From the NCBI GenBank assembly GCA_965237855.1, contig CBDEGK010000001.1, positions 496,001 through 560,000 of the forward strand: DNA of 64,000 nucleotides, written 5' to 3'. The translations under genes were made by a program, and so were the position numbers. This DNA comes from CBDEGK01 sp965237855. GTDB lineage: Bacteria; Pseudomonadota; Gammaproteobacteria; Pseudomonadales; Halieaceae. Below the pieces are notes generated by a model. It was given only the letters and a program-made list of their open reading frames with translations. It had not been told where the DNA came from and ran no database searches. Shown one piece after another: positions 32,273 to 41,372 of the stretch; the stretch's first letter is position 1; each line of letters opens with the position of its first letter.

Positions 32273-34444
32273 ATGGCCGACAAGATTTACGATAAGTCCC
32301 AGTCCACCCCAGAAGCCTGGACCGAACTCGCCGAGAAACAGATGCGCGGCAAGCCCCTGGACGGTCTCAACTGGGATACCGCTGAAGGTATCCAGGTAAA
32401 ACCGCTGTACACCGCCGCCGACACTGCCGACTTGCCCTACAACGACACCATGCCGGGTATGAGCCCCTACATACGCGGACCCCAGGCGACCATGTATGCG
32501 GGCCGCCCCTGGACCATTCGCCAGTACGCGGGTTTCTCCACCGCCGAGGAATCCAACGCCTTCTACCGCAAAGCACTGGCCGCTGGCGGGCAGGGCATAT
32601 CCGTGGCTTTCGACCTGGCCACCCACCGCGGTTACGACTCAGATCACCCGCGTGTGACCGGTGACGTCGGCAAGGCTGGTGTGGCGATTGATTCCATTGA
32701 GGATATGAAGATACTGTTTGACGGCATTCCGCTGGATAAAGTCTCTGTCTCCATGACCATGAATGGTGCAGTATTACCCGTACTGGCGGGCTACATCGTC
32801 GCCGCCGAGGAACAGGGTGTTAGCCACGATCAGCTGGCGGGCACCATTCAGAACGACATCCTCAAAGAATTCATGGTACGCAACACCTACATTTACCCGC
32901 CGGCACCGAGTATGCGCATCATTGGCGATATCATCGCCTACTGCACAGCGAACATGCCCAAGTTCAACATGATCTCCATTTCCGGGTATCACATCCAGGA
33001 AGCGGGGGCGAATGCCGCGCTAGAACTGGCCTATACCCTGGCCGACGGTAAGGAATACATTCGCACGGCGCTCAATGCAGGCCTCGATATCGATCACTTC
33101 GCACCACGCCTGAGCTTCTTCTGGGGCATCGGCATGAATTTCTACATGGAAATTGCCAAGTTGCGCGCCGCTCGCCAGTTGTGGGCCAGGATCGTGTCTG
33201 AGTTCAATCCGCAGAACCCGAAGAGCTCCATGCTGCGCACCCACAGCCAGACTTCCGGCTGGTCGCTGACCGAGCAGGACCCCTACAACAACGTTGTACG
33301 TACAACGATAGAGGCCATGGCGGCGGTATTCGGCGGCACCCAGTCACTGCACACCAATGCACTGGATGAAGCCATTGCGCTGCCGACGGAGTTTTCCTCG
33401 CGTATTGCGCGGAATACCCAGCTGATCATCCAGGAAGAAACCGGCATTACCAACGTGGTCGACCCCTGGGGCGGTTCCTACATGATGGAAGCTTTGACAC
33501 AAGAAATTGCCGACAAAGCCTGGGAACTGATCTCAGAGGTGGAAGAGCAGGGCGGCATGGCCAAGGCCATCGAAACCGGTTTGCCCAAACTGCGCATTGA
33601 AGAAGCTGCGGCCAAGAAGCAGGCCCGGATTGACCGCGGTGACGACGTGATTGTCGGCGTCAACAAGTACAAGCTGGATGAAGAAGAGCACGTCGAGATT
33701 CTCGAGATCGATAACGAAGCCGTGCGCGACTCGCAAGTTGCCCGCCTGGGCGAGATCAAAGGCAATCGCGATAACGCGGCGGTTGATGATATTCTGGCCC
33801 AGATTACTGCCGTTGCCGGTGGCAGCTCTTCAGACGAGCAAGGCAACCTACTGGAACTGGCAGTTGAGGCTACTCGCCGTCGCGCCACCGTAGGGGAGAT
33901 CTCTGACGCCATGGAGAAAGAATTCGGACGCTTTAAAGCCACTGCCCAGACTGTCTCGGGTGTGTACGGTGCCGCCTTTGACCAGGATGAAAACTGGCAG
34001 AGCATTTCCAGCGACATCGACGGCTTTGTCGAACAACACGGCCGCCGCCCACGCATGCTGGTGTGCAAGATGGGCCAGGACGGTCACGACCGCGGTGCCA
34101 AGGTGATTGCCACCGCCTTTGCCGATGTCGGTTTTGATATCGACCTGTCGCCGATGTTCTCCACCCCGGAAGAAGTAGCCCGCCAAGCTATCGAAAACGA
34201 TGTGCACGCGGTAGGTGCCAGCTCGTTGGCTGCCGGCCACAAGACCCTGGTGCCGCAGCTGGTGGAAGAGCTCAAGAAGCTGGGCGGTGATGACATTGTG
34301 GTGATTGCCGGTGGTGTGATTCCCCGCCAGGACTACGATGCCCTCTACAGCTCCGGTGTAAAATGCATCTTCGGCCCGGGCACCCCGATTCCCGATTGCG
34401 CCCGTGAGGTACTGGGTGCCATTAACGAGGTTACGAGCAACTAA
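32273..34444 (+). CDS. mcm: Methylmalonyl-CoA mutase, B12-dependent
   Basis: A 723-residue single-chain mutase converting (R)-methylmalonyl-CoA to succinyl-CoA. The N-terminal TIM barrel shows SPYIRGPQATMYAGRPWTIR, AFDLATHRGYDSDHPR, and FNMISISGYHIQEAG; the C-terminal cobalamin domain shows GQDGHDRG, with the Co-binding His at residue 605, and a later VIAGGVIP. Length equals the large subunit of known enzymes. It needs adenosylcobalamin; MeaB follows eight bases downstream to protect and load it. The BtuB-like receptor at 59696 could supply the vitamin. Confidence 0.96.
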   Translation: MADKIYDKSQSTPEAWTELAEKQMRGKPLDGLNWDTAEGIQVKPLYTAADTADLPYNDTMPGMSPYIRGPQATMYAGRPWTIRQYAGFSTAEESNAFYRKALAAGGQGISVAFDLATHRGYDSDHPRVTGDVGKAGVAIDSIEDMKILFDGIPLDKVSVSMTMNGAVLPVLAGYIVAAEEQGVSHDQLAGTIQNDILKEFMVRNTYIYPPAPSMRIIGDIIAYCTANMPKFNMISISGYHIQEAGANAALELAYTLADGKEYIRTALNAGLDIDHFAPRLSFFWGIGMNFYMEIAKLRAARQLWARIVSEFNPQNPKSSMLRTHSQTSGWSLTEQDPYNNVVRTTIEAMAAVFGGTQSLHTNALDEAIALPTEFSSRIARNTQLIIQEETGITNVVDPWGGSYMMEALTQEIADKAWELISEVEEQGGMAKAIETGLPKLRIEEAAAKKQARIDRGDDVIVGVNKYKLDEEEHVEILEIDNEAVRDSQVARLGEIKGNRDNAAVDDILAQITAVAGGSSSDEQGNLLELAVEATRRRATVGEISDAMEKEFGRFKATAQTVSGVYGAAFDQDENWQSISSDIDGFVEQHGRRPRMLVCKMGQDGHDRGAKVIATAFADVGFDIDLSPMFSTPEEVARQAIENDVHAVGASSLAAGHKTLVPQLVEELKKLGGDDIVVIAGGVIPRQDYDALYSSGVKCIFGPGTPIPDCAREVLGAINEVTSN

Positions 34445-34452
34445 GGATCTGT

Positions 34453-35418
34453 ATGTCCACGGCCGCTTTTAATCTCAATACTCTGCGCAGCGGTAACCGC
34501 CGCGCACTGGCGCGCGCGATTACCCTGGTCGAGAGCACCCGCAGCGATGATCGTGAGCTGGCCCAATCGGTACTCGAACAGTGTCTGCCGCATTCCGGCA
34601 AGAGCATTCGTATTGGCATCACCGGCATTCCCGGTGTCGGCAAATCCACCTTTATTGAAGCCTTTGGCCTGCACCTGATCGCGCAGGGTAAGAAGGTGGC
34701 GGTGCTGGCGGTTGACCCCAGTTCACCCATTGCCGGTGGTTCGATCCTCGGCGACAAAACCCGCATGGAAGAGCTTTCACGCCGGGACGAGGCGTTTATC
34801 CGGCCATCGCCTGCAGGCGGCGCCCTCGGCGGCGTGGCCCAGAAAACCCGCGAAAGCATGCTGCTGTGTGAAGCCGCTGGTTACGATGTAATCCTGGTGG
34901 AAACAGTCGGCGTCGGCCAATCGGAATACGAAGTGGCCGGTATGGTCGATTTCTTCATGGTGCTGATGCTGCCCAATGCCGGTGACGAACTGCAGGGTAT
35001 CAAGAAAGGCATCATGGAATTGGCCGATGCGCTGGTGATTAACAAGGCCGACGGCGAGAGCATCAACCTCGCCAATATGACCAAGAAGCACTACACCGCC
35101 GCCATGACCTTGATGAAACACACGCTGCACTGGGCACCCCAGGTGATGACCTGTTCCGCAACAGAAGGTGACAACATCGATACCGTGTGGGACATGATCT
35201 GCGAGTTTGAGCAGGCCGCCAGGGAAGAGGGCGCTTTCCAGAACAAGCGCAATGGCCAATCGCTGGATTGGTTCCACCACCTGGTCGGCGAGTTCCTGCA
35301 ACTCAAGTTAAGCGGCAGCCCACAAGCCAGACAACTCAAGGCCGAGTTGGAACAGCAGGTGGTGGCCCACGAAATCACTCCCTATACTGCAGCGAGACAA
35401 ATAATCGACTGCCTGTGA
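34453..35418 (+). CDS. meaB: Methylmalonyl-CoA mutase-associated GTPase MeaB
   Basis: A 321-residue G3E-family GTPase, equivalent to human MMAA. The P-loop GIPGVGKST is at residues 58-66; other motifs are VDPSSPIAGGSILGDKTRM (switch I region), ETVGVGQSE (Walker B/switch II) and NKAD (base recognition). It loads adenosylcobalamin and protects the mutase from inactivation. The gene is eight bases after the mutase and ten before the Rieske gene, so all are probably on one transcript. Confidence 0.95.
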   Translation: MSTAAFNLNTLRSGNRRALARAITLVESTRSDDRELAQSVLEQCLPHSGKSIRIGITGIPGVGKSTFIEAFGLHLIAQGKKVAVLAVDPSSPIAGGSILGDKTRMEELSRRDEAFIRPSPAGGALGGVAQKTRESMLLCEAAGYDVILVETVGVGQSEYEVAGMVDFFMVLMLPNAGDELQGIKKGIMELADALVINKADGESINLANMTKKHYTAAMTLMKHTLHWAPQVMTCSATEGDNIDTVWDMICEFEQAAREEGAFQNKRNGQSLDWFHHLVGEFLQLKLSGSPQARQLKAELEQQVVAHEITPYTAARQIIDCL

Positions 35419-35428
35419 GTGGAGCCCT

Positions 35429-35749
35429 ATGCGCTTCGTCCCCCTGGAAAGACTCATCAACCTGCACGACGGCTACCGCCGTGAGTTTCGTATCGACTAT
35501 CACAAGTTGCTTCTCATCCAGGTAGACGGTGAACGCTACCTCATCGAAGCTAACTGCCCACACCAGGAACACCCGTTGACCGAAGCCTGGGTAGATAAGA
35601 ACTGCATTGAGTGCCCGCTGCACAACTACCGGTTCTCACTGAAAGACGGACAGCTTCTTTACGCTGCGGAAGAAGAGTGTCGGGGACTTAAGACCTGGCC
35701 GGTGGAGTACGAGGGGGCCGAGGTTGGGTTGGTTTGGGGAGAGGAATAG
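35429..35749 (+). CDS. Small Rieske [2Fe-2S] protein
   Basis: A 106-residue single-domain Rieske protein with both ligand pairs: Cys-Pro-His in ANCPHQEHPL and Cys-x2-His in ECPLHNYRF. It lacks a signal peptide, so it is a cytoplasmic electron carrier or oxygenase-type ferredoxin. Being last in the propionyl-CoA operon is not an arrangement I recognise; it could serve an oxygenase or B12 reduction, but nothing in the sequence shows this. Its stop is three bases from the end of the convergent GNAT gene. Confidence 0.85.
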   Translation: MRFVPLERLINLHDGYRREFRIDYHKLLLIQVDGERYLIEANCPHQEHPLTEAWVDKNCIECPLHNYRFSLKDGQLLYAAEEECRGLKTWPVEYEGAEVGLVWGEE

Positions 35750-35752
35750 TTG

Positions 35753-36673
35753 CTACAACCTTAACAACTGCAACCTCGGGTCTACCTCTCCCCAATTCCA
35801 CAGGTAATCAAACTGGGTGATAAAGCGCTTGGCTGAAGCGCGTGAGTTGGGTTCATAGAATCCCGGTTTGCCTCGGTCATCCGGTTTGTACACAACGCCA
35901 TTATCGTCCCTAACCATGAAAGTAGCCTCGGGCAATTCCGGGTGTTCTTCTACTACCCTGATTTTAATAGTGGATGAGATACGTCGCGACAATGAGAGTA
36001 GGCGGTGGCCGCGTTTGGCCATTGGTCTCGCGTCATTGATGATGATTTTTATTTCGCTGAATCGGCCTCGCCGTGCCAACGCAGTCATAGCCGACGATAG
36101 CTCCTGGGTGTCAAACACTACGGGGTCGAGTAGAGAACTATATATGCGAATATGGCGTCGCGCTGACTGGGCCAATTCCAGCGCCAGGGTGTCGAAGGGA
36201 TGGGGATACTCCACATTGGTAATAAACTGGTCCGAACCGCTGAAGTCGACACGCAATTCCATGGCAGCGTGGGGGATGCCAGCTTCCTCGAAGGGTTCGC
36301 CGTAAGAAATAAAACCAGCCTTAAGATAAAACTCAGATGCGTGTTCCTGAGCGTGTAGGTATAGCCGGGTAATGCCCTGCCGGCGGGCGTGCTCAACAAT
36401 GTGATCCAGCAGGATTCGGCCCAGCCCCTTACCACGTTGCTCTTTCAGTACCGCCATGCGACCGACCTTGCCATCTGGCAGCATACGCCCGCAGGCCAGG
36501 GCAACCGTGTTGTGGGTCAGCAGGAAATGAGTGGCGCCTTCATCCTGGTCGTCCCACTCTATCTCCTGCGGCACGTTTTGCTCTTCAATAAACACTTTGC
36601 CGCGCAGGGAGCGCAAGGTTTCCCGCTGGGTGTGCCAGTTGGCCACTTCCACCTGGTATTTCGTTTCAGTCAT
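35753..36673 (-). CDS. GNAT N-acetyltransferase fused to an uncharacterised C-terminal domain
   Basis: The 306-residue protein has an N-terminal GNAT domain (about residues 1-145) with the acetyl-CoA loop LKEQRGKGLGRILLDHIVE and HAQEHASEFYLKAGF. The remaining 160 residues form a separate domain (RRHIRIYSSLLDPVVFD, EIKIIINDARPMAKRGHRLL, FMVRDDNGVVYKP) that looks like a family I know only as a domain of unknown function; the layout faintly recalls phospholipase-D-like folds but no HKD motif is seen. Substrate unknown. It starts inside the end of roxA (eight-base overlap). Confidence 0.8.
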   Translation of the reverse strand: MTETKYQVEVANWHTQRETLRSLRGKVFIEEQNVPQEIEWDDQDEGATHFLLTHNTVALACGRMLPDGKVGRMAVLKEQRGKGLGRILLDHIVEHARRQGITRLYLHAQEHASEFYLKAGFISYGEPFEEAGIPHAAMELRVDFSGSDQFITNVEYPHPFDTLALELAQSARRHIRIYSSLLDPVVFDTQELSSAMTALARRGRFSEIKIIINDARPMAKRGHRLLSLSRRISSTIKIRVVEEHPELPEATFMVRDDNGVVYKPDDRGKPGFYEPNSRASAKRFITQFDYLWNWGEVDPRLQLLRL

Positions 36674-37742
36674 GGGTCAGACAACCCCATTCCGCCAGTT
36701 GTTGTAGCAGCGTGTTGTTCAAATGTTTTTCCGGGTCAACGTATTGACCACTGCACAGCAGTGTTAAGCCTTCGATCTGGTCCGTGTTCGCTACCAGGGT
36801 TTCCCCGTTGGCGTAGATTTCCACTTCACCGTCCACCTCACGCCAGGCTAGTCGAGCAGCTGGGTCCAGTCTCAGCGGTTCACCTTCACTAATAATAAGC
36901 GAGGGCAGGGGTTCCCTGGGTTCTGTGACCAACTCGCCAAACCAGCCCATATGTTTGCCCAGGCCGGCCAATTGCTGTTGTAGCTGTTCTATTGCGGCTT
37001 GAATCGCTTCAGAGTTGATTTCCCCCACTCGTGAGGAGGACACTAACTCTGGGTCCGCGTAGAGCTGTTGTTCGCTCATGGCTTCCAGCTGGTGATCCAC
37101 TTCCCGTGACAACATGTCGTTGAGGCGGGGTGCGCGGAAGCCGAGGGAGTAGGTTAGTGATTCTGTCTCCGCCGTGCCCCAGTGTGCCAGTCGTGGTGGC
37201 ACATACAATACATCGCCGGGTTCGAGGGTGTATTCCGCGCTGTCTTCAAAGTGTTCGAGAATATGCAGGTCGGGATGATTGATCAGCGCTTCATTGTCGC
37301 TGCACACTTGCCCCAGCTTCCAGGTGCGTGAGCCCTGGCCCTGCAGCAGGAATACATCGTAGTTGTCGTAGTGGGGGCCGACTCCACCACCGGCTGTGGC
37401 GAAACTCACCATCACGTCATCGAATCGCCAGTTGGGAATAAAACTCACCAGCTGTTTGAGTTCAGCGATCTCGTCGACGTGGTGATCCACCGCCTGCACT
37501 AGCAGGGTCCAGGGATGTGATCTGTCGAAATCGGCATCAGCGAAGGGGCCTTGTTGAAAGTCCCAACCATCCGCTTTGATTTCAATGATGCGCGATTCGA
37601 TGTCTTCTTCTAGTGCCAGGCCGGCCAGTTCTTCCGGGGAGAGTGGATCTTTAAAGTCCGGTAGGGCATTTTTAATCAGCAGCGGTTTGCGCTGCCAGTG
37701 TTCGCGAAGGAAGGTGTCGGCGTCGAAGTTGCTTAAGCGCAT
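36666..37742 (-). CDS. roxA: Ribosomal protein uL16 3-hydroxylase RoxA
   Basis: A 358-residue JmjC/cupin 2-oxoglutarate oxygenase. Iron ligands are visible in GPHYDNYDVFLLQGQGSR (His-x-Asp) and RLAHWGTA (His), and the start NFDADTFLREHWQRKPLLI is typical of the YcfD/RoxA group, which hydroxylates an arginine of ribosomal protein L16. It follows purB in E. coli too, after phoPQ; here phoPQ are absent. It overlaps the downstream GNAT gene. Confidence 0.92.
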   Translation of the reverse strand: MRLSNFDADTFLREHWQRKPLLIKNALPDFKDPLSPEELAGLALEEDIESRIIEIKADGWDFQQGPFADADFDRSHPWTLLVQAVDHHVDEIAELKQLVSFIPNWRFDDVMVSFATAGGGVGPHYDNYDVFLLQGQGSRTWKLGQVCSDNEALINHPDLHILEHFEDSAEYTLEPGDVLYVPPRLAHWGTAETESLTYSLGFRAPRLNDMLSREVDHQLEAMSEQQLYADPELVSSSRVGEINSEAIQAAIEQLQQQLAGLGKHMGWFGELVTEPREPLPSLIISEGEPLRLDPAARLAWREVDGEVEIYANGETLVANTDQIEGLTLLCSGQYVDPEKHLNNTLLQQLAEWGCLTHD

Positions 37743-37766
37743 TAAAGCCGAATCCCCATCAGCGGC

Positions 37767-39131
37767 TCAGATATCCTCCGCCTGTGCCTTGGCGTTGCCG
37801 ATGTAGCTGTCAGGCGTTAACGCCAACAGGGCCTGCTTGGCCTCATCAGGCATGTCTAATGTTGCGACGAAGGCCTGGATGGTCTCCCGGTTCATGTCCT
37901 GGCCCCGGGTCAGTGCCTTGAGTTTTTCGTAGGGTTCTTCTATGCCGTAACGGCGCATAACAGTCTGGATGGCTTCTGCCAATACTTCCCAGCTGGCATC
38001 CAGGTCTTCCAATAGTTTTGCCCGGTTCAGTTCCAGCTTGGCGATGCCTTTTAAGCCGGATTCATAGGCAATCAGGCTGTAACCAAAGCCGACACCCATG
38101 TTGCGCAGCACGGTGGAGTCGGTGAGGTCGCGCTGCCAGCGGGAGATCGGCAGCTTCTGCGCCAGGTGGGCCATGATGGCATTGGCCATACCAAGATTGC
38201 CCTCGGAGTTTTCAAAGTCTATGGGGTTGACCTTGTGCGGCATGGTGGATGAGCCCACTTCACCGGCCACAGTTTTTTGTTTGAAGTACCCATTGGAAAT
38301 ATAGGCCCAGATATCGCGGTCGAAATCGATGAGAATAGTGTTGAAGCGGGCCACCGCGTCAAACAGTTCGGCGATGTAATCGTGGGGTTCAATCTGGGTG
38401 GTGTAGGGGTTGAAGCTCAATCCCAGGCCGGTCACGAACTGCTCGGCGTGCGCGGCCCAGTCCACGTCGGGGTAAGCACACAGGTGGGCGTTATAGTTAC
38501 CCACCGCGCCATTGATCTTGCCCAGGTATTCAATGTTGCCCAGCGCATCCAGTTGTCGGCGTAAGCGCGCCACCACGTTGGCGATTTCTTTGCCCATGGT
38601 GGTGGGGCTGGCGGTTTGGCCGTGGGTGCGTGACAACATGACGGCATCGGCGGCCTCGTGTGCGAGTGCTACCAGCTTTTCAACAATGGTCTCCATGGTG
38701 GGGCGCAGGTTGGTCACGCCATCGCGCAACATCAGTGCGTGGGACAGGTTGTTGATGTCTTCCGAGGTACAGGCAAAGTGCACGAATTCCGAGATAGCAT
38801 TGAGTTCGTCGTTGTCCGCGAACTGTTCCTTGATGAAATATTCCACCGCTTTCACGTCGTGATTGGTGGTGGCTTCAATGTCCTTGATGCGCTGGGCACC
38901 GGCTTCATCAAAGCTTTCAACTATGCCCTCAAGTGCGGCCCTGGCGGCATCACTGAGTACGGGTACTTCCGGTACCCCAGGGTTCTCGGCCAAAGATTTC
39001 AGCCACTCAACTTCGACCAGCACGCGGCGTTGCATCAGGCCGTATTCGCTGAAGATACCGCGCAGGGGAGCGGTCTTGCTACCGTAGCGACCGTCGATGG
39101 GGGATACTGCGCTGAGTGCGCTCAGATCCAT
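37767..39131 (-). CDS. purB: Adenylosuccinate lyase
   Basis: A 454-residue fumarase/aspartase-superfamily enzyme that releases fumarate from SAICAR and adenylosuccinate in purine synthesis. Seen are the start LSAVSPIDGRYGSKTAPLR, the catalytic TSEDINN and RTHGQTASPTTMGKE segments, and the signature loop GSSTMPHKVNPIDFENSEG. Length and sequence fit the E. coli type. GGAG precedes the ATG. It lies downstream of hflD on the minus strand, as in E. coli. Confidence 0.96.
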   Translation of the reverse strand: MDLSALSAVSPIDGRYGSKTAPLRGIFSEYGLMQRRVLVEVEWLKSLAENPGVPEVPVLSDAARAALEGIVESFDEAGAQRIKDIEATTNHDVKAVEYFIKEQFADNDELNAISEFVHFACTSEDINNLSHALMLRDGVTNLRPTMETIVEKLVALAHEAADAVMLSRTHGQTASPTTMGKEIANVVARLRRQLDALGNIEYLGKINGAVGNYNAHLCAYPDVDWAAHAEQFVTGLGLSFNPYTTQIEPHDYIAELFDAVARFNTILIDFDRDIWAYISNGYFKQKTVAGEVGSSTMPHKVNPIDFENSEGNLGMANAIMAHLAQKLPISRWQRDLTDSTVLRNMGVGFGYSLIAYESGLKGIAKLELNRAKLLEDLDASWEVLAEAIQTVMRRYGIEEPYEKLKALTRGQDMNRETIQAFVATLDMPDEAKQALLALTPDSYIGNAKAQAEDI

Positions 39132-39164
39132 GTGGAGCTCCTGAAAGGTCAGTAATACGAGATT

Positions 39165-39797
39165 CTACACCACGCCCATTTGGCGTGACAGTTGCTGTGC
39201 CGTGTGCAGGGTCTTCTTGCGCTGCAACATCAACTTCCAGCGCCGGCCGCCCAGTTGCCGCCACAGGTGGGCCGAGCGCATGCCAGCCATCAACAGGGCA
39301 CGAATGGTGTCGGCATTATTGGTGTTTTGCAATTGCTGCATGCTGCCGGTGACCCGCACGCGGAATTTCAAGGTGCTGAGGGTGTCCTGGTAAATACCGG
39401 ACAGGCTGTGACAAACCTCGTTGACGTGTGTGGCGAAATACTCCGCCTTGAAGCTGGTGTGCTCGAGGCGCGAGCGAACCACGGACACCATGCCTTTATT
39501 GGCACTGAAACGACGTTCCAGGTAGAGAATGCTGAACAGGTAGCGCGTGACATCGGGGTTCTCTTCACTGCTGCCTAATATCGACGCCAGGTTGTGCAAG
39601 CCCAGCTTGAGCGATTGGGTGCCACCATAGATGGCGGCCACATCTTTCGGCTCAAACTCAAACAGGCTGTTGACCAGCGGGGTGAGAAACTCCACTGGGT
39701 AGTCGCCGGTTTTGGAGATCTGCTCGACCAGCCGTGCGGCCTGGGCAACCCCGGCGAGGGCCAGGGTTTGTTGTTCTAAAGGACTCATACGGCTCAT
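39165..39797 (-). CDS. hflD: HflD homologue
   Basis: A helical protein of about 210 residues matching HflD (YcfC) by TLALAGVAQAARLVEQI, LVNSLFEFEPKDVAAIYGG and GLHNLASIL. In E. coli it is a peripheral membrane protein that affects lambda lysogeny through CII; its ordinary cellular role is unclear. I prefer ATG 39797; a GTG two codons upstream overlaps the mnmA stop and is also possible. The order nudJ-mnmA-hflD-purB is conserved. Confidence 0.9.
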   Translation of the reverse strand: MSRMSPLEQQTLALAGVAQAARLVEQISKTGDYPVEFLTPLVNSLFEFEPKDVAAIYGGTQSLKLGLHNLASILGSSEENPDVTRYLFSILYLERRFSANKGMVSVVRSRLEHTSFKAEYFATHVNEVCHSLSGIYQDTLSTLKFRVRVTGSMQQLQNTNNADTIRALLMAGMRSAHLWRQLGGRRWKLMLQRKKTLHTAQQLSRQMGVV

Positions 39798-39802
39798 GTT
39801 CA

Positions 39803-40921
39803 CTAAGACAGGGCCCGCTCGATGATGCCGCCACCCAGACAGATATCATCCCGATAGAACACGGCGGATTGTCCCGGGGTAATGGCCCGTTGTGGTGTTT
39901 CGAAATCCACCCGGTAGCCGCCGTCGGTTTTATGCAGGGTGCAAACCTGGTCTGGCTGCCGGTAGCGGGTCTTGGCGGTACAGGCCAGAGGCAGGGTGGT
40001 TTCCTGTTCCGCCACCCAGTCGATATGCGACAGCTCCAGCGAGGATTCAAACAACTTTGGGTGGTTATTGCCCTGCACCACGATCAACTGATTATTATCG
40101 AGATCTTTAGCCGCCACATACCAGGGCTCGTCGCCATGATTGGCTGTTCCTCCGATACCCAGACCCTGACGCTGGCCAATGGTGTGATACATCAGCCCCT
40201 GGTGCTGGCCCAATAATTCACCGTGCTCGGTATAGATGTCACCGGGCTGGGCGGGCAGGTACTGTTGCAGAAAGTCTTTGAAGCGACGCTCACCGATAAA
40301 ACAGATACCGGTGCTGTCTTTCTTGTCGTGGGTTTTCAGGCCCTGTGCCTGGGCAATGGCGCGTACGTTAGATTTGTCCATCTCGCCGATGGGAAACAGG
40401 CTCCGTTCCAATTCCCGGTAGCCCACCGCGTGCAGGAAGTAGCTCTGGTCCTTGTTGCCATCCAGGCCCTTGCGCAGCATGCCCTCATCGCGGCTGTCAC
40501 CCTTGCGCACATAGTGGCCAGTGCCGATGTAGTCAGCTCCCAGGGCCAGGGCGTACTCCAGGAAGGCTTTGAACTTGATCTCGCGATTGCAGAGGATGTC
40601 GGGGTTGGGTGTGCGGCCGGCTTTGTATTCCTCGAGAAAATGCTCGAACACGTTGTCCCAGTATTCGGCGGCAAAATTAGCGCTGTGCAGGTGCATGCCG
40701 AGCTTGTCCGCCACCGCTTGAGCATCCGCTAAATCGTCTTTGGCGGTGCAGTACTCGGTGCCGTCGTCCTCGTCCCAGTTCTTCATGAACAGGCCTTCCA
40801 CGTCATAGCCTTGCTGTTGCAGCAACAGGGCTGATACGGAGGAATCAACGCCGCCGGACATGCCGACGATGACTTTTGTCGATGAAGCGCCTGGATGGGG
40901 CTTCTGGGAAATGGTATTCAT
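39803..40921 (-). CDS. mnmA: tRNA-specific 2-thiouridylase MnmA
   Basis: A 372-residue PP-loop ATPase (VGMSGGVDSSVSALLLQ) that makes 2-thiouridine at position 34 of Lys, Glu and Gln tRNAs with sulfur from the TusE relay. The two catalytic cysteines appear in NPDILCNREIKF and DSTGICFIGERRF. The central barrel has GQHQGLMYHTIGQRQGLGIG. Its start overlaps the nudJ stop by four bases and its end abuts hflD. Confidence 0.96.
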   Translation of the reverse strand: MNTISQKPHPGASSTKVIVGMSGGVDSSVSALLLQQQGYDVEGLFMKNWDEDDGTEYCTAKDDLADAQAVADKLGMHLHSANFAAEYWDNVFEHFLEEYKAGRTPNPDILCNREIKFKAFLEYALALGADYIGTGHYVRKGDSRDEGMLRKGLDGNKDQSYFLHAVGYRELERSLFPIGEMDKSNVRAIAQAQGLKTHDKKDSTGICFIGERRFKDFLQQYLPAQPGDIYTEHGELLGQHQGLMYHTIGQRQGLGIGGTANHGDEPWYVAAKDLDNNQLIVVQGNNHPKLFESSLELSHIDWVAEQETTLPLACTAKTRYRQPDQVCTLHKTDGGYRVDFETPQRAITPGQSAVFYRDDICLGGGIIERALS

Positions 40922-41364
40922 GAGTCGTATATGAAGTCCAGGGGATAGATCTTGCCCGCCAGGTATTGATCGATACTGGCCAGTACCAGCGGGCTGCGCA
41001 TTCTATCAGAATCGGCCTGTATTTCCTCCCGTGACAGCCATATTACCCGCTCAATATCCTCATCGAGGGGAAGCGCCGGGTCATGGTGCAAGGTACTACC
41101 GAGAAAGGTGGTGCGGTGATAGGTGACATGGGTAACCGGGGAGGTGTAGAGGGCGCTGCCGATCACCGCCAACAGTTCCACCTTATAGCCCGTTTCTTCC
41201 AGGGTTTCGCGTACCGCGGCCTGCTGCAGGCTTTCCCCGGCCTCCAGGTGCCCGGCAGGCTGGTTGATCACCAGGCCCTGGTCGGTGCGCTCTTCCACCA
41301 GCAGAAACTTGCCATCCTTCTCAACCACCGTCGCCACGGTGCTATGTGCATACCAGTCAGTCAT
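40918..41364 (-). CDS. nudJ: Nudix hydrolase NudJ
   Basis: A 148-residue single-domain Nudix protein with the box GHLEAGESLQQAAVRETLEE (about residues 38-57) and WxS-type start HSTVATVVEKDGKFLLVEE. E. coli NudJ hydrolyses thiamine pyrophosphate intermediates and nucleoside di- and triphosphates. The neighbours rluE upstream and mnmA downstream are the same as in E. coli, which supports the name. Confidence 0.88.
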   Translation of the reverse strand: MTDWYAHSTVATVVEKDGKFLLVEERTDQGLVINQPAGHLEAGESLQQAAVRETLEETGYKVELLAVIGSALYTSPVTHVTYHRTTFLGSTLHHDPALPLDEDIERVIWLSREEIQADSDRMRSPLVLASIDQYLAGKIYPLDFIYDS

Positions 41365-41372
41365 AATTGGAA

